Assembly: GCA_034437275.1 (NCBI GenBank)
Contig: DAOTUD010000092.1
Location: forward strand, 1 to 7,940
Direction of reading: 5' to 3'
Source: TC-15 sp034437275
GTDB taxonomy: Bacteria; Chloroflexota; Anaerolineae; Aggregatilineales; Aggregatilineaceae
Length of the DNA: 7,940 bases
Made by a program: the position numbers and the translations under genes. Positions 1 through 6,939 of this stretch are shown in pieces (positions within the stretch are counted from its first letter, which is position 1; every line of letters starts with the position of its first letter). The notes below the pieces were generated by a model that was not told the origin of the DNA, searched no databases, and was given only the letters and a program-made list of their open reading frames with translations.

Positions 1-2
1 CC

Positions 3-92
3 GAGTGGCCGGCCCCATCCTACGACGCGATCATCACCGCCCAGCCGGACCTGTGGGATGCGCTGCAGTCGATGGGCGACGCGGGGGAGTAG
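3..92 (+). CDS. C-terminal end of an unidentified protein (5' truncated by window)
   Basis: Of the three forward frames at the left edge, this one gives 29 codons with a protein-like composition (EWPAPSYDAIITAQPDLWDA, then LQSMGDAGE) and stops at TAG 90-92. The GC-rich third positions match the later genes. The other two forward frames run on into the downstream hairpin repeat and give arginine- and proline-rich translations typical of shadow frames. The tail shows no motif that names a family. It ends 24 bases before a strong hairpin repeat that could also act in 3' end formation. The start and function lie outside the window. Because the next recognisable genes serve methylmalonyl-CoA metabolism, a metabolic role is possible, but nothing in the sequence shows it. 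Confidence 0.6.
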   Translation, partial: EWPAPSYDAIITAQPDLWDALQSMGDAGE

Positions 93-115
93 GGTACACC
101 AGCATTCCGGGACGA

Positions 116-187
116 TTGGCCTCACCCCCTCAGTCCCCCTCTCCATCCGAGACGGGCGCTGGTGCGCCCTATGGAGAGGGGGAAGCC
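116..187 (+). repeat. GC-rich intergenic hairpin repeat, copy 1
   Basis: This 72-base unit has a perfect 13-bp stem (134-146 with 171-183) enclosing a second stem, GGGCGC/GCGCCC (154-159 with 164-169), on a 4-base loop TGGT. Its left flank TTGGCCTCACCCCCTC and right flank AGGGGGAAGCC recur, inverted, in the copy at 1134-1218. Shared ends and stem with a variable centre are what a dispersed palindromic (REP- or MITE-like) element looks like. It encodes nothing. It lies just after the stop of the truncated first gene, so it could also protect or terminate that transcript, though no T-tract follows it. Confidence 0.7.
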
Positions 188-309
188 CAACCCGGACAGG
201 TGGCGTGCACTTGCTCCCCTGGCCTATACCGCTGCAATCACTGTCAAAGCTTAGGCAGCAAGCCACAAACGCACATTTAGCATCACACTCAAAAGGAGTA
301 AACCAACCC

Positions 310-489
310 ATGCACAATGACCGACACGATCCACACGACACCGTGGTCGTCCTCACGGACAAGATCAGCGTGGCGTTCCTGGCGCTGACGTGGCTGCTGC
401 TGTTCTTGCTGCTGCTGCGCGAGTGGCGGCTGCGACGGCTGCTCCAGGCGCGGCTGGACGAGGTGCGGGCGCTGGTGGCCGCCGGCTAG
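310..489 (+). CDS. small single-pass membrane protein, 59 residues, unknown function
   Basis: The start is ATG 310, preceded by AGGAG at 294-298 (11-base spacer, slightly long). Upstream extension of the frame runs through the hairpin repeat and is not credible. The product has a polar, histidine- and aspartate-rich N-terminus (1-18), one very hydrophobic segment at about residues 20-37 (FLALTWLLLFLLLL), and an arginine-rich amphipathic tail (REWRLRRLLQAR) ending in VRALVAAG. The positive charge after the helix predicts the tail in the cytoplasm. A 14-base palindrome (481-494) covers the stop codon. The gene is 86 bases upstream of the mutase subunit but a separate TATAAT box lies between them, so co-transcription is not certain. 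No family is recognised. The clear ribosome binding site and strong helix argue for a real gene. Confidence 0.6.
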   Translation: MHNDRHDPHDTVVVLTDKISVAFLALTWLLLFLLLLREWRLRRLLQARLDEVRALVAAG

Positions 490-519
490 CCGGCCCTGCC
501 CGGGGCGCGCACTTTCCGC

Positions 520-525
520 TATAAT
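520..525 (+). promoter_or_regulatory. candidate -10 box (TATAAT) upstream of the mutase B12 subunit
   Basis: A perfect TATAAT stands in the otherwise GC-rich 86-base gap, 50 bases before the ATG at 576, and is followed by an AT-rich leader (538-547). No good TTGACA-like -35 lies 16-18 bases upstream (the best, CTGCCC, is poor), so the call rests on the -10 alone. Confidence 0.45.
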
Positions 526-575
526 CGGGGCGATCTGTTATTTTTGCTGATGTTGTGTGCAACGGAGCCATCCTT

Positions 576-971
576 ATGAGCGAACAAAAAATCCGCGTGC
601 TGATCGCCAAGCCCGGCCTGGACGGGCACGACCGGGGCGCGAAAGTGATCGCCCGCGCGCTGCGCGATGCCGGCATGGAAGTGATCTACACCGGGCTGCG
701 CCAGACGCCGGAGATGATCGCCGAGGCCGCGCTGCAAGAAGACGCCGACGTTGTCGGGCTGTCGATCCTCAGCGGGGCGCACATGGCGCTGGTGCCGCGC
801 GTGCTGGAACTGCTGCGCGCGCAGGAGATGGACGACGTGCGGGTGCTGGTCGGCGGCATCATCCCCGACGAGGACGTCCCGCGCCTGTACGAGATAGGCG
901 TGAGCGGCGTCTTCGGCCCCGGCACCACCACTACCGCCATCGTGCAGCACATCCAGGCGACCCTGGCCTGA
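576..971 (+). CDS. methylmalonyl-CoA mutase, cobalamin-binding (C-terminal) subunit
   Basis: This 131-residue protein is the stand-alone B12-binding domain of an acyl-CoA mutase, normally paired with a separate large catalytic subunit that carries out the radical interconversion of methylmalonyl-CoA and succinyl-CoA in the cytoplasm. All signature elements are present: DGHDRG at 16-21 (the DxHxxG motif, His18 being the expected lower axial cobalt ligand), SIL at 63-65 (the SxL motif), and GGIIP at 93-97, on an alternating beta-alpha Rossmann-like pattern. The opening IRVLIAKPGLDGHDRGAKVI is highly typical of the family, and the length fits a split small subunit. ATG 576 is preferred over the in-frame ATG 555 because GGAG (564-567) sits 8 bases before it and family members begin at this point. 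The mutase chaperone gene meaB follows after a repeat-filled gap. Related small subunits serve ethylmalonyl- or isobutyryl-CoA mutases, so the exact substrate depends on the absent large subunit. Confidence 0.93.
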   Translation: MSEQKIRVLIAKPGLDGHDRGAKVIARALRDAGMEVIYTGLRQTPEMIAEAALQEDADVVGLSILSGAHMALVPRVLELLRAQEMDDVRVLVGGIIPDEDVPRLYEIGVSGVFGPGTTTTAIVQHIQATLA

Positions 972-999
972 GCCGGTATGCTGATGCTTGCCGCTGGTT

Positions 1000-1049
1000 G
1001 CCGGAGTTGGCCTCACCCGTTAACGGGTTGTCCGGTATTAGGCTCCGGC
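1000..1049. repeat. nested inverted repeat around a 14-bp palindrome
   Basis: GCCGGAG (1000-1006) pairs with CTCCGGC (1043-1049). Between them lies the perfect palindrome ACCCGTTAACGGGT (1015-1028). It begins 28 bases after the mutase subunit stop. No T-tract follows, so a canonical intrinsic terminator is not supported. The segment TTGGCCTCACCC at 1007-1018 equals the start of hairpin-repeat copy 1, so this may be a broken end of the same repeat family. Confidence 0.5.
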
Positions 1050-1065
1050 AGAATCGCCCAAAACG

Positions 1066-1114
1066 GCCCCTCACCCCCTGGCCCCCTCTCCCACACAGTG
1101 GGCGAGGGGGAGTC
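1066..1114 (+). repeat. GC-rich intergenic hairpin repeat, copy 2 (short form)
   Basis: CCTCACCCCCT (1069-1079) matches the left end of copy 1. It is followed by a 12-bp stem with one mismatch (1082-1093 with 1099-1110) on a 5-base loop, then GAGGGGGAGTC. The variable centre seen in copies 1 and 3 is missing, so this is a short variant. Confidence 0.6.
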
Positions 1115-1133
1115 ACGGCACGTGTGCGAATCT

Positions 1134-1218
1134 GGCTTCCCCCTTTCTATAGCGCGCTCAAGCGCCAGCGCGGGCGTCCGACTCCGATGGAGAGGGAGAC
1201 AGGAGGGGGTGAGGCCAA
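1134..1218 (-). repeat. GC-rich intergenic hairpin repeat, copy 3 (inverted)
   Basis: Read on the minus strand this 85-base unit starts TTGGCCTCACCCCCTC, continues with CCCTCTCCAT and ends AGGGGGAAGCC, the same ends as copy 1 (116-187), with a longer and different centre. Its outer stem is imperfect and depends on G-U pairs. With copy 2 it forms a head-to-head pair, so 1069-1214 has inverted ends (CCTCACCCCCT and AGGGGGTGAGG) about 146 bases apart, the layout of a small non-autonomous element. Confidence 0.65.
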
Positions 1219-1289
1219 CCGACCGGCCATCCCATCCCGCCGATTTGCCAGCACGATTACTTACAAGATTCCAGGGGGAGGGGTAAACC

Positions 1290-2288
1290 ATGCCCCATGC
1301 CCCTGACCTGGTCCCGGATGTGCTGGCGGGCAGCCGCCGCGCACTGGCCCGCCTGATCACGCGCATCGAGAACCGCACGCCCGACGCCGCCGACGCGCTC
1401 AGCGCGCTGTACCCGCACACCGGCGGTGCGTACGTGGTCGGCATCACCGGCGCGCCCGGCACCGGCAAATCGACGCTGGTCAATGCCCTGACGCGCACCC
1501 TCCGCGCGCAGGACAAAACCGTCGGCGTGGTGGCTGTCGACCCCACCAGCCCCTTCAGCGGCGGCGCGGTGCTCGGCGACCGGATTCGCATGGCCGACCT
1601 GGCCGGGGACCCCGGCGTGTTCATCCGCAGCATGGCCAACCGGGGCAGCCTGGGCGGGCTGGCCGCCGCGACCGGCGACGTGGTCCACGCGCTGGACGCC
1701 GCCGGGTTCGACGTCGTGCTGATCGAGACGGTCGGCGCGGGCCAGAGCGAGGTCGACATCGCGCGCACGGCCTACACCACCATCGTGATCGACGCGCCCG
1801 GCCTGGGCGACGATGTGCAGGCCATCAAGGCCGGGATTCTGGAGATCGCCGACATCCTGGTCGTCAACAAGGCCGACCGCCCCGGCGCACGGAACACCGT
1901 CCGCGCGCTGCGTGCCATGCTCGAACTGGGGCACCGGCTGCGCACGCCCGGCCATCACGGGCTGCACCTGCTGCCGCGTGACGACGAGCGCGCCCCGGAA
2001 TACGACGTCTGGCAGGTGCCGGTCATCGAGACGGTGGCGCTGGAAAACAAGGGCATTGACGAGTTGGCCGCTGCCGTCGAGCAGCACCGCGCCCACCTCC
2101 ACGCATCCGGCATCCTGGCCGAACGCGAGCGCGAGCGCATCGAGACCGAACTGGCGACTCGGCTCCGCGAGGCGCTGCTGGCGCAGGTCGTCGCGCAGCA
2201 CAGCCCGGCGATCATCCAGGACCTGATCGACCGGATCGCCGCCCGTGAACTCGACCCGGGCCGCGCGATCCAGACGCTGCTGGAATAA
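1290..2288 (+). CDS. meaB: methylmalonyl-CoA mutase-associated GTPase MeaB (ArgK/LAO family)
   Basis: MeaB is a SIMIBI-class G3E GTPase that binds methylmalonyl-CoA mutase, gates delivery of adenosylcobalamin and helps remove damaged cofactor. The 332 residues match the family length. Visible motifs are the P-loop GAPGTGKST (54-62), the family signature DPTSPFSGG then LGDRIRM (84-101), NRGSLGGL (117-124), ETVGAGQSEVD (146-156), DAPGLGDD (168-175) and the guanine-specificity motif NKAD (193-196). The N-terminal 45 residues form the expected helical extension, and the C-terminal 60 or so are the helical dimerisation arm. ATG 1290 is chosen for the strong GGAGG at 1277-1281 with an 8-base spacer. 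Placement after the mutase B12 subunit supports mutase service rather than the older lysine-arginine-ornithine transport label. The last 121 bases (from codon 293) exist as a second copy at 3026-3146, so this gene's tail may have been exchanged by recombination; the frame is intact. Confidence 0.95.
   Translation: MPHAPDLVPDVLAGSRRALARLITRIENRTPDAADALSALYPHTGGAYVVGITGAPGTGKSTLVNALTRTLRAQDKTVGVVAVDPTSPFSGGAVLGDRIRMADLAGDPGVFIRSMANRGSLGGLAAATGDVVHALDAAGFDVVLIETVGAGQSEVDIARTAYTTIVIDAPGLGDDVQAIKAGILEIADILVVNKADRPGARNTVRALRAMLELGHRLRTPGHHGLHLLPRDDERAPEYDVWQVPVIETVALENKGIDELAAAVEQHRAHLHASGILAERERERIETELATRLREALLAQVVAQHSPAIIQDLIDRIAARELDPGRAIQTLLE
2168..2288 (+). repeat. 121-base direct repeat, left copy (3' end of meaB)
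   Basis: This segment covers meaB codons 294-332 plus the stop and aligns without gaps to 3026-3146, with 112 of 121 bases identical. The two copies are exactly 858 bases apart, a multiple of three. Homology starts at the last base of codon 293 and ends with the stop codon. Flanking bases on both sides are unrelated. Confidence 0.92.
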
Positions 2289-2356
2289 GGCTTGCGTACT
2301 ACCTGCACGATGTGAGAAAATCCAGTTAAGCACAAACAGCGGGAGAGACGTGACAC

Positions 2357-2641
2357 ATGGACGTGATCGAACTCACAGGCCGGATCAATCAAGAGGGTAA
2401 GCTGGAAGTCGAGCTTCCGGCGGGCGTACCGCCCGGTAAAGTCCGGGTGCGCATTGAGCGCACCGCAAACGAACCGCTTTCGGACGAAGAGACAGCGCGC
2501 CTGATGCAGACGACGCCAGCCACCGGTGCGGAGATCGTGGCGGCGGGCTTGACCGGCGTCTGGCGTGATCAAGACATTGGTGATGGTCAAACCTGGGTAG
2601 AAGAACAACGCCGCCAACGGAAAGACCGCCGCACATGGTAA
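2357..2641 (+). CDS. VapB-like antitoxin of a type II toxin-antitoxin pair
   Basis: This 94-residue protein begins MDVIELTGRINQEGKLEVEL, the short beta-rich N-terminus seen in a family of small proteins found just upstream of PIN-domain toxins. A glycine-proline turn (PAGVPPGKVRVRIE) follows, then a charged helix (EETARLM), a GAEIVAAGLTGVW segment (53-65) and a basic tail (WVEEQRRQRKDRRTW). In such pairs the N-terminus usually binds DNA or dimerises and the C-terminal tail wraps the toxin's active site; here that is by analogy. The stop overlaps the toxin start by 7 bases (ATGGTAA), the tight coupling typical of these modules. A GGGAGAG at 2341-2347 is a moderate ribosome binding site. The 68-base gap after meaB has only a weak promoter candidate (TTGCGT at 2292 with GAAAAT about 18 bases on), so autoregulated transcription is plausible but unproven. 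The name VapB is used loosely; the fold class was not verified. Confidence 0.78.
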   Translation: MDVIELTGRINQEGKLEVELPAGVPPGKVRVRIERTANEPLSDEETARLMQTTPATGAEIVAAGLTGVWRDQDIGDGQTWVEEQRRQRKDRRTW

Positions 2642-3015
2642 CGGCGTTGTTGGATACGGCAGTAGTAGTAGACGTGCTGCGCGGATATCCACCTGCCGTG
2701 GCCTGGCTGGATCAGCAGGGACACCTCGGCGTCTCGACCGTCGTCTGGCTAGAGATTATTCAAGGCGCGTCCGATCGGCGTGCAGAGCAGGTCGCGCTGC
2801 GGTTGTTGCAACGCTTTGAGCGTATTGATGCAACTACGGCAGATGTGGATTGGGCGCTCCACCAGTTGTTGCGTTTTCACCTGAGTCACGGCCTGGATGC
2901 AATGGACGCGCTTATCGCTGCTGCAAGCTATCGCTTGAGTCTGCCGTTGTATACGCGAAACATAAAGCATTTCACCCCGCTGCTTGGCTCCTTTGCCCAA
3001 AAGCCCTACGAGTAA
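2635..3015 (+). CDS. VapC-like PIN-domain ribonuclease toxin
   Basis: The 126 residues carry the PIN-domain acidic set: Asp7 in LLDTAVVVD, Glu40 in WLEIIQGA, Asp88 and Asp91 in GLDAMDALIAAA, and the C-terminal LYTRNIKHF (105-113), where Asn109 takes the usual last polar position. PIN toxins are Mg-dependent endoribonucleases that cleave tRNA, rRNA or mRNA when the antitoxin is lost. Length is normal and no catalytic residue is missing, so the toxin appears functional. It is translationally coupled to the antitoxin through the ATGGTAA overlap. Its stop lies 10 bases before the second copy of the meaB 3' end, so it is enclosed by the 858-base direct-repeat unit. The RNA target cannot be read from the sequence. 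Confidence 0.9.
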   Translation: MVTALLDTAVVVDVLRGYPPAVAWLDQQGHLGVSTVVWLEIIQGASDRRAEQVALRLLQRFERIDATTADVDWALHQLLRFHLSHGLDAMDALIAAASYRLSLPLYTRNIKHFTPLLGSFAQKPYE

Positions 3016-3025
3016 TCGCAGCAAC

Positions 3026-3146
3026 CGAGGCGCTGCTGGCGCGGGTTGTCGCGCAGCACAGCCCGGCGCTGATCGAAGACCTGATCGACCAGATCGCCGC
3101 CCGTGAACTCGACCCGGGCCGCGAGATCCAGACGCTGCTGGAGTAA
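3026..3146 (+). pseudogene. orphan duplicate of the meaB 3' end (39 codons plus stop)
   Basis: This segment reads EALLARVVAQHSPALIEDLI and on to a TAA stop, matching the last 39 residues of MeaB with five replacements (Q299R, I308L, Q310E, R315Q, A326E in MeaB numbering) and no gap or frameshift. It has no start codon or ribosome binding site of its own and no homology to meaB upstream of 3026. The frame is open further left only through the toxin gene in a different frame, which is not credible coding sequence. It is a remnant, either the original meaB tail displaced by an incoming segment or a copy left by unequal recombination. Of the nine base differences, seven change the protein, consistent with relaxed selection or with descent from a diverged allele. 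Confidence 0.88.
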
Positions 3147-3266
3147 TGACCGCCTCAGAAGAAGGGCAGCGTCCTCACATTTCGCCCCGGACCTGTGCAA
3201 CCTTGCAGCGCGCTTGTGCGTAATGGGTAGTGAACGGAGCCTGTGAAATAATGCGGAGCAAACATC

Positions 3267-3878
3267 ATGAGCGATAGCGAGAAGGTCAAGACGAAACGGC
3301 AAACTCACCACGGCAAAAACGGCGACAACGGCAGCCCTCGGCCTCCGTCCTCGGACCCGCTGCCCGGCTTCAACCTGCGCGAGCTGTACGAGGAGCGCAA
3401 CTGGGCCGCGCTGGCCGGGTTGGTGCTGGTGGCGCTGGGGGTGGTGTACCTCGTCGAAACACTGCTGGGGTTCGACCTGAATTTGTGGGCGCTGGCGATG
3501 GCCGGCATCGGCGGTTGGCTGAGCTACGAAGCGTGGCAGGAGTACCAGGAGCAGGGGCGCACCTGGTCCGACCGGGCGCGTAACCGCCTGACCGGCGGCA
3601 TCGCGATCGGGGTGATCGGGTTGTTGGGCCTGTTCTCGGTCAGTTTGTGGGGCGTGCTGCTGCTCGGCGTGGGCGGCTGGCTGGGTTACGACACCTGGCA
3701 GAAGTACCAAGACGCGGGCCGCACCTGGACGCCGCCAATCCGCAACCGGATGCTCGTCGCGGGCGGGCTGGGGCTGGTCGGGTTGATGGTGATGGCCGGC
3801 TCGTGGAACCTGTGGGCGCTGGCATTGATCGGCGTGGGACTGGCGTTACTATTCGGGGCGGTCAGCAATAAGCGCTGA
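3267..3878 (+). CDS. membrane protein of three related two-helix repeats, unknown function
   Basis: This 203-residue protein starts at ATG 3267 with GGAG at 3255-3258 (8-base spacer). A polar, lysine- and proline-rich N-terminal 35 residues precede three hydrophobic hairpins (about 46-88, 108-141 and 162-198). The second helix of each hairpin opens with LW: NLWALAMAGIGGWL at 72, SLWGVLLLGVGGWL at 126 and NLWALALIGVGLAL at 181, giving a period of 54-55 residues. The first two repeats end in near-identical soluble linkers: YEAWQEYQEQGRTW then RNRL, and YDTWQKYQDAGRTW then RNRM. The third lacks the linker and ends in a short basic tail. The pattern resembles the helical hairpins of LiaF/DUF5668-type envelope-stress proteins, but that is an impression, not an identification. 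A strong terminator follows 24 bases after the stop, and gyrA converges from the other side. Confidence 0.85.
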   Translation: MSDSEKVKTKRQTHHGKNGDNGSPRPPSSDPLPGFNLRELYEERNWAALAGLVLVALGVVYLVETLLGFDLNLWALAMAGIGGWLSYEAWQEYQEQGRTWSDRARNRLTGGIAIGVIGLLGLFSVSLWGVLLLGVGGWLGYDTWQKYQDAGRTWTPPIRNRMLVAGGLGLVGLMVMAGSWNLWALALIGVGLALLFGAVSNKR

Positions 3879-3902
3879 GGCCCAACATTTCCCCCTACAA
3901 GT

Positions 3903-3953
3903 GGGCGGATGCTGGCCTGTACCCTACCGGCATCCGCCCGCGTTTTGTTTTTT
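3903..3953 (+). terminator. strong rho-independent terminator
   Basis: A 13-bp stem with one G-U pair (3903-3915 with 3927-3939) and an 11-base loop is followed by TTTTGTTTTTT (3943-3953). It ends transcription of the membrane-protein gene before it runs into the convergent gyrA. On the minus strand the same hairpin is not followed by T residues, so it is not clearly a gyrA terminator. Confidence 0.9.
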
Positions 3954-3963
3954 GGGCTGAGTG

Positions 3964-6540
<2,577 letters not shown>

Positions 6541-6567
6541 CCTGATGTCCTTGCTCACCGAATCAAG

Positions 6568-6598
6568 CGGGCGACCTGGGGGAAACGCGGGTCGCCCG
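6568..6598 (-). promoter_or_regulatory. hairpin in the gyrA 5' leader
   Basis: CGGGCGACC (6568-6576) and GGTCGCCCG (6590-6598) form a perfect 9-bp GC-rich stem over a 13-base loop, 27 bases upstream of the gyrA ATG and just before its ribosome binding site. It lies inside the transcript predicted from the TATAAT at 6666-6671. It could influence translation or mRNA stability. On the gyrA strand no T-tract follows, so it is not an attenuator of the usual kind. Confidence 0.55.
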
Positions 6599-6665
6599 AT
6601 GGTGTTGTTTTCCGCGTGAAAAAGCTATGTCGTGGCGGATTTCTTGCCTCGCCATTGTTATGCAC

Positions 6666-6671
6666 ATTATA
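6666..6671 (-). promoter_or_regulatory. gyrA: candidate gyrA -10 box (TATAAT)
   Basis: On the minus strand the sequence reads GCGGTATAATGTGC, a perfect -10 hexamer about 125 bases before the gyrA start. The -35 is weak (TTCGCG at about 18 bases spacing). Transcription would start near 6658-6660, giving a leader of roughly 120 bases that includes the hairpin. Confidence 0.6.
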
Positions 6672-6757
6672 CCGCAGCGGGCGGTTTTGCGCGAATTTTG
6701 GGCGGCGTGGAGCGCTGCGCGCTACTGCCGGCTGACGGTCATCGCACCGGGGCGTTT

Positions 6758-6771
6758 TTGGCGAACGCCAA
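6758..6771. promoter_or_regulatory. 14-base interrupted palindrome, possible operator
   Basis: TTGGCG-AA-CGCCAA is a perfect inverted repeat with a 2-base centre, in the stretch between the gyrA -10 and the candidate promoter of the exported-protein gene. The size and symmetry suit a dimeric regulator. No known regulator is assigned. Confidence 0.35.
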
Positions 6772-6803
6772 TGAGGGAAATTTACGTTTTTCACAAACCG
6801 AAA

Positions 6804-6839
6804 CGTTGATTCTCAACGACTACCATTGTAAGCTGAGAA
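6804..6839 (+). promoter_or_regulatory. candidate promoter overlapped by inverted repeats
   Basis: TTGATT (6806-6811) and TAAGCT (6829-6834) are 17 bases apart and about 105 bases before the ATG at 6940. CGTTGA-TTC-TCAACG (6804-6818) covers the -35. A second pair, TTCTCA (6810-6815) with TGAGAA (6834-6839), shares part of it, so two alternative hairpins are possible. Both hexamers are imperfect, and the call is tentative. Confidence 0.3.
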
Positions 6840-6939
6840 CGCGGGTCCCAGTGTGGGATGGAAAATTACCTTCAAGACAGCTCCGTCGCGATACCATCCT
6901 GCCGCTATTGACACATGTAGTCCATTTTGAGGAGGTACG

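Larger units (their letters stand above)
972..1289. other. 318-base intergenic region filled with inverted repeats
   Basis: The gap between the mutase subunit and meaB has no convincing gene. It contains a nested inverted repeat (1000-1049) and two hairpin-repeat units in opposite orientation (1066-1114 and 1134-1218). The only other functional element seen is the meaB ribosome binding site, GGAGG at 1277-1281. No clear promoter is visible for meaB. Confidence 0.7.
6541..6939. other. 399-base divergent intergenic region between gyrA and an exported-protein gene
   Basis: No gene is supported here; the frames that stay open have no ribosome binding site and unnatural composition. It is clearly less GC-rich than the coding parts. 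Reading toward gyrA it holds a TATAAT box (6666-6671) and a leader hairpin (6568-6598). Reading rightward it holds a candidate promoter (6806-6834) and the ribosome binding site of the exported protein. Two short perfect inverted repeats (6758-6771 and 6804-6818) lie between the two putative start regions and are operator candidates. Confidence 0.7.

Noticed and set aside
481..494. Palindrome GCCGGCTAGCCGGC as a terminator
   Set aside because: It covers the stop codon of the small membrane protein and has almost no loop and no T-tract. It is probably a by-product of GC-rich sequence.
116..1218. CRISPR array
   Set aside because: The repeat units differ in length and orientation and are widely and unevenly spaced, with no regular spacers.
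557..1306. 249-residue plus-strand frame overlapping the mutase subunit and the repeats
   Set aside because: It is arginine-rich and low in complexity, in a different frame from the clear cobalamin-binding protein, and it runs through hairpin repeats.
1257..2333. 358-residue open frame on the minus strand, longer than meaB itself
   Set aside because: It is antisense to meaB, whose motifs are unmistakable. Its composition (runs of Q, H, D, R) is that of a mirror frame in GC-rich DNA, with no family features.
2850..3146. 98-residue frame ending in the MeaB-like tail, as a possible new fusion gene
   Set aside because: Its first part is the toxin gene read out of frame, and the start has no ribosome binding site. 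Only 3026-3146 is homologous to anything, so it is treated as a pseudogene fragment.
6556..6558. GTG start for gyrA, six codons upstream of the ATG
   Set aside because: It has no ribosome binding site, whereas the ATG at 6540 has AAGGA at 7 bases and gives the normal GyrA N-terminus and numbering.
6908..6913. Perfect TTGACA as a -35 for the exported-protein gene
   Set aside because: The -10 position would fall on the ribosome binding site (GGAGGT), which has no TATAAT likeness.
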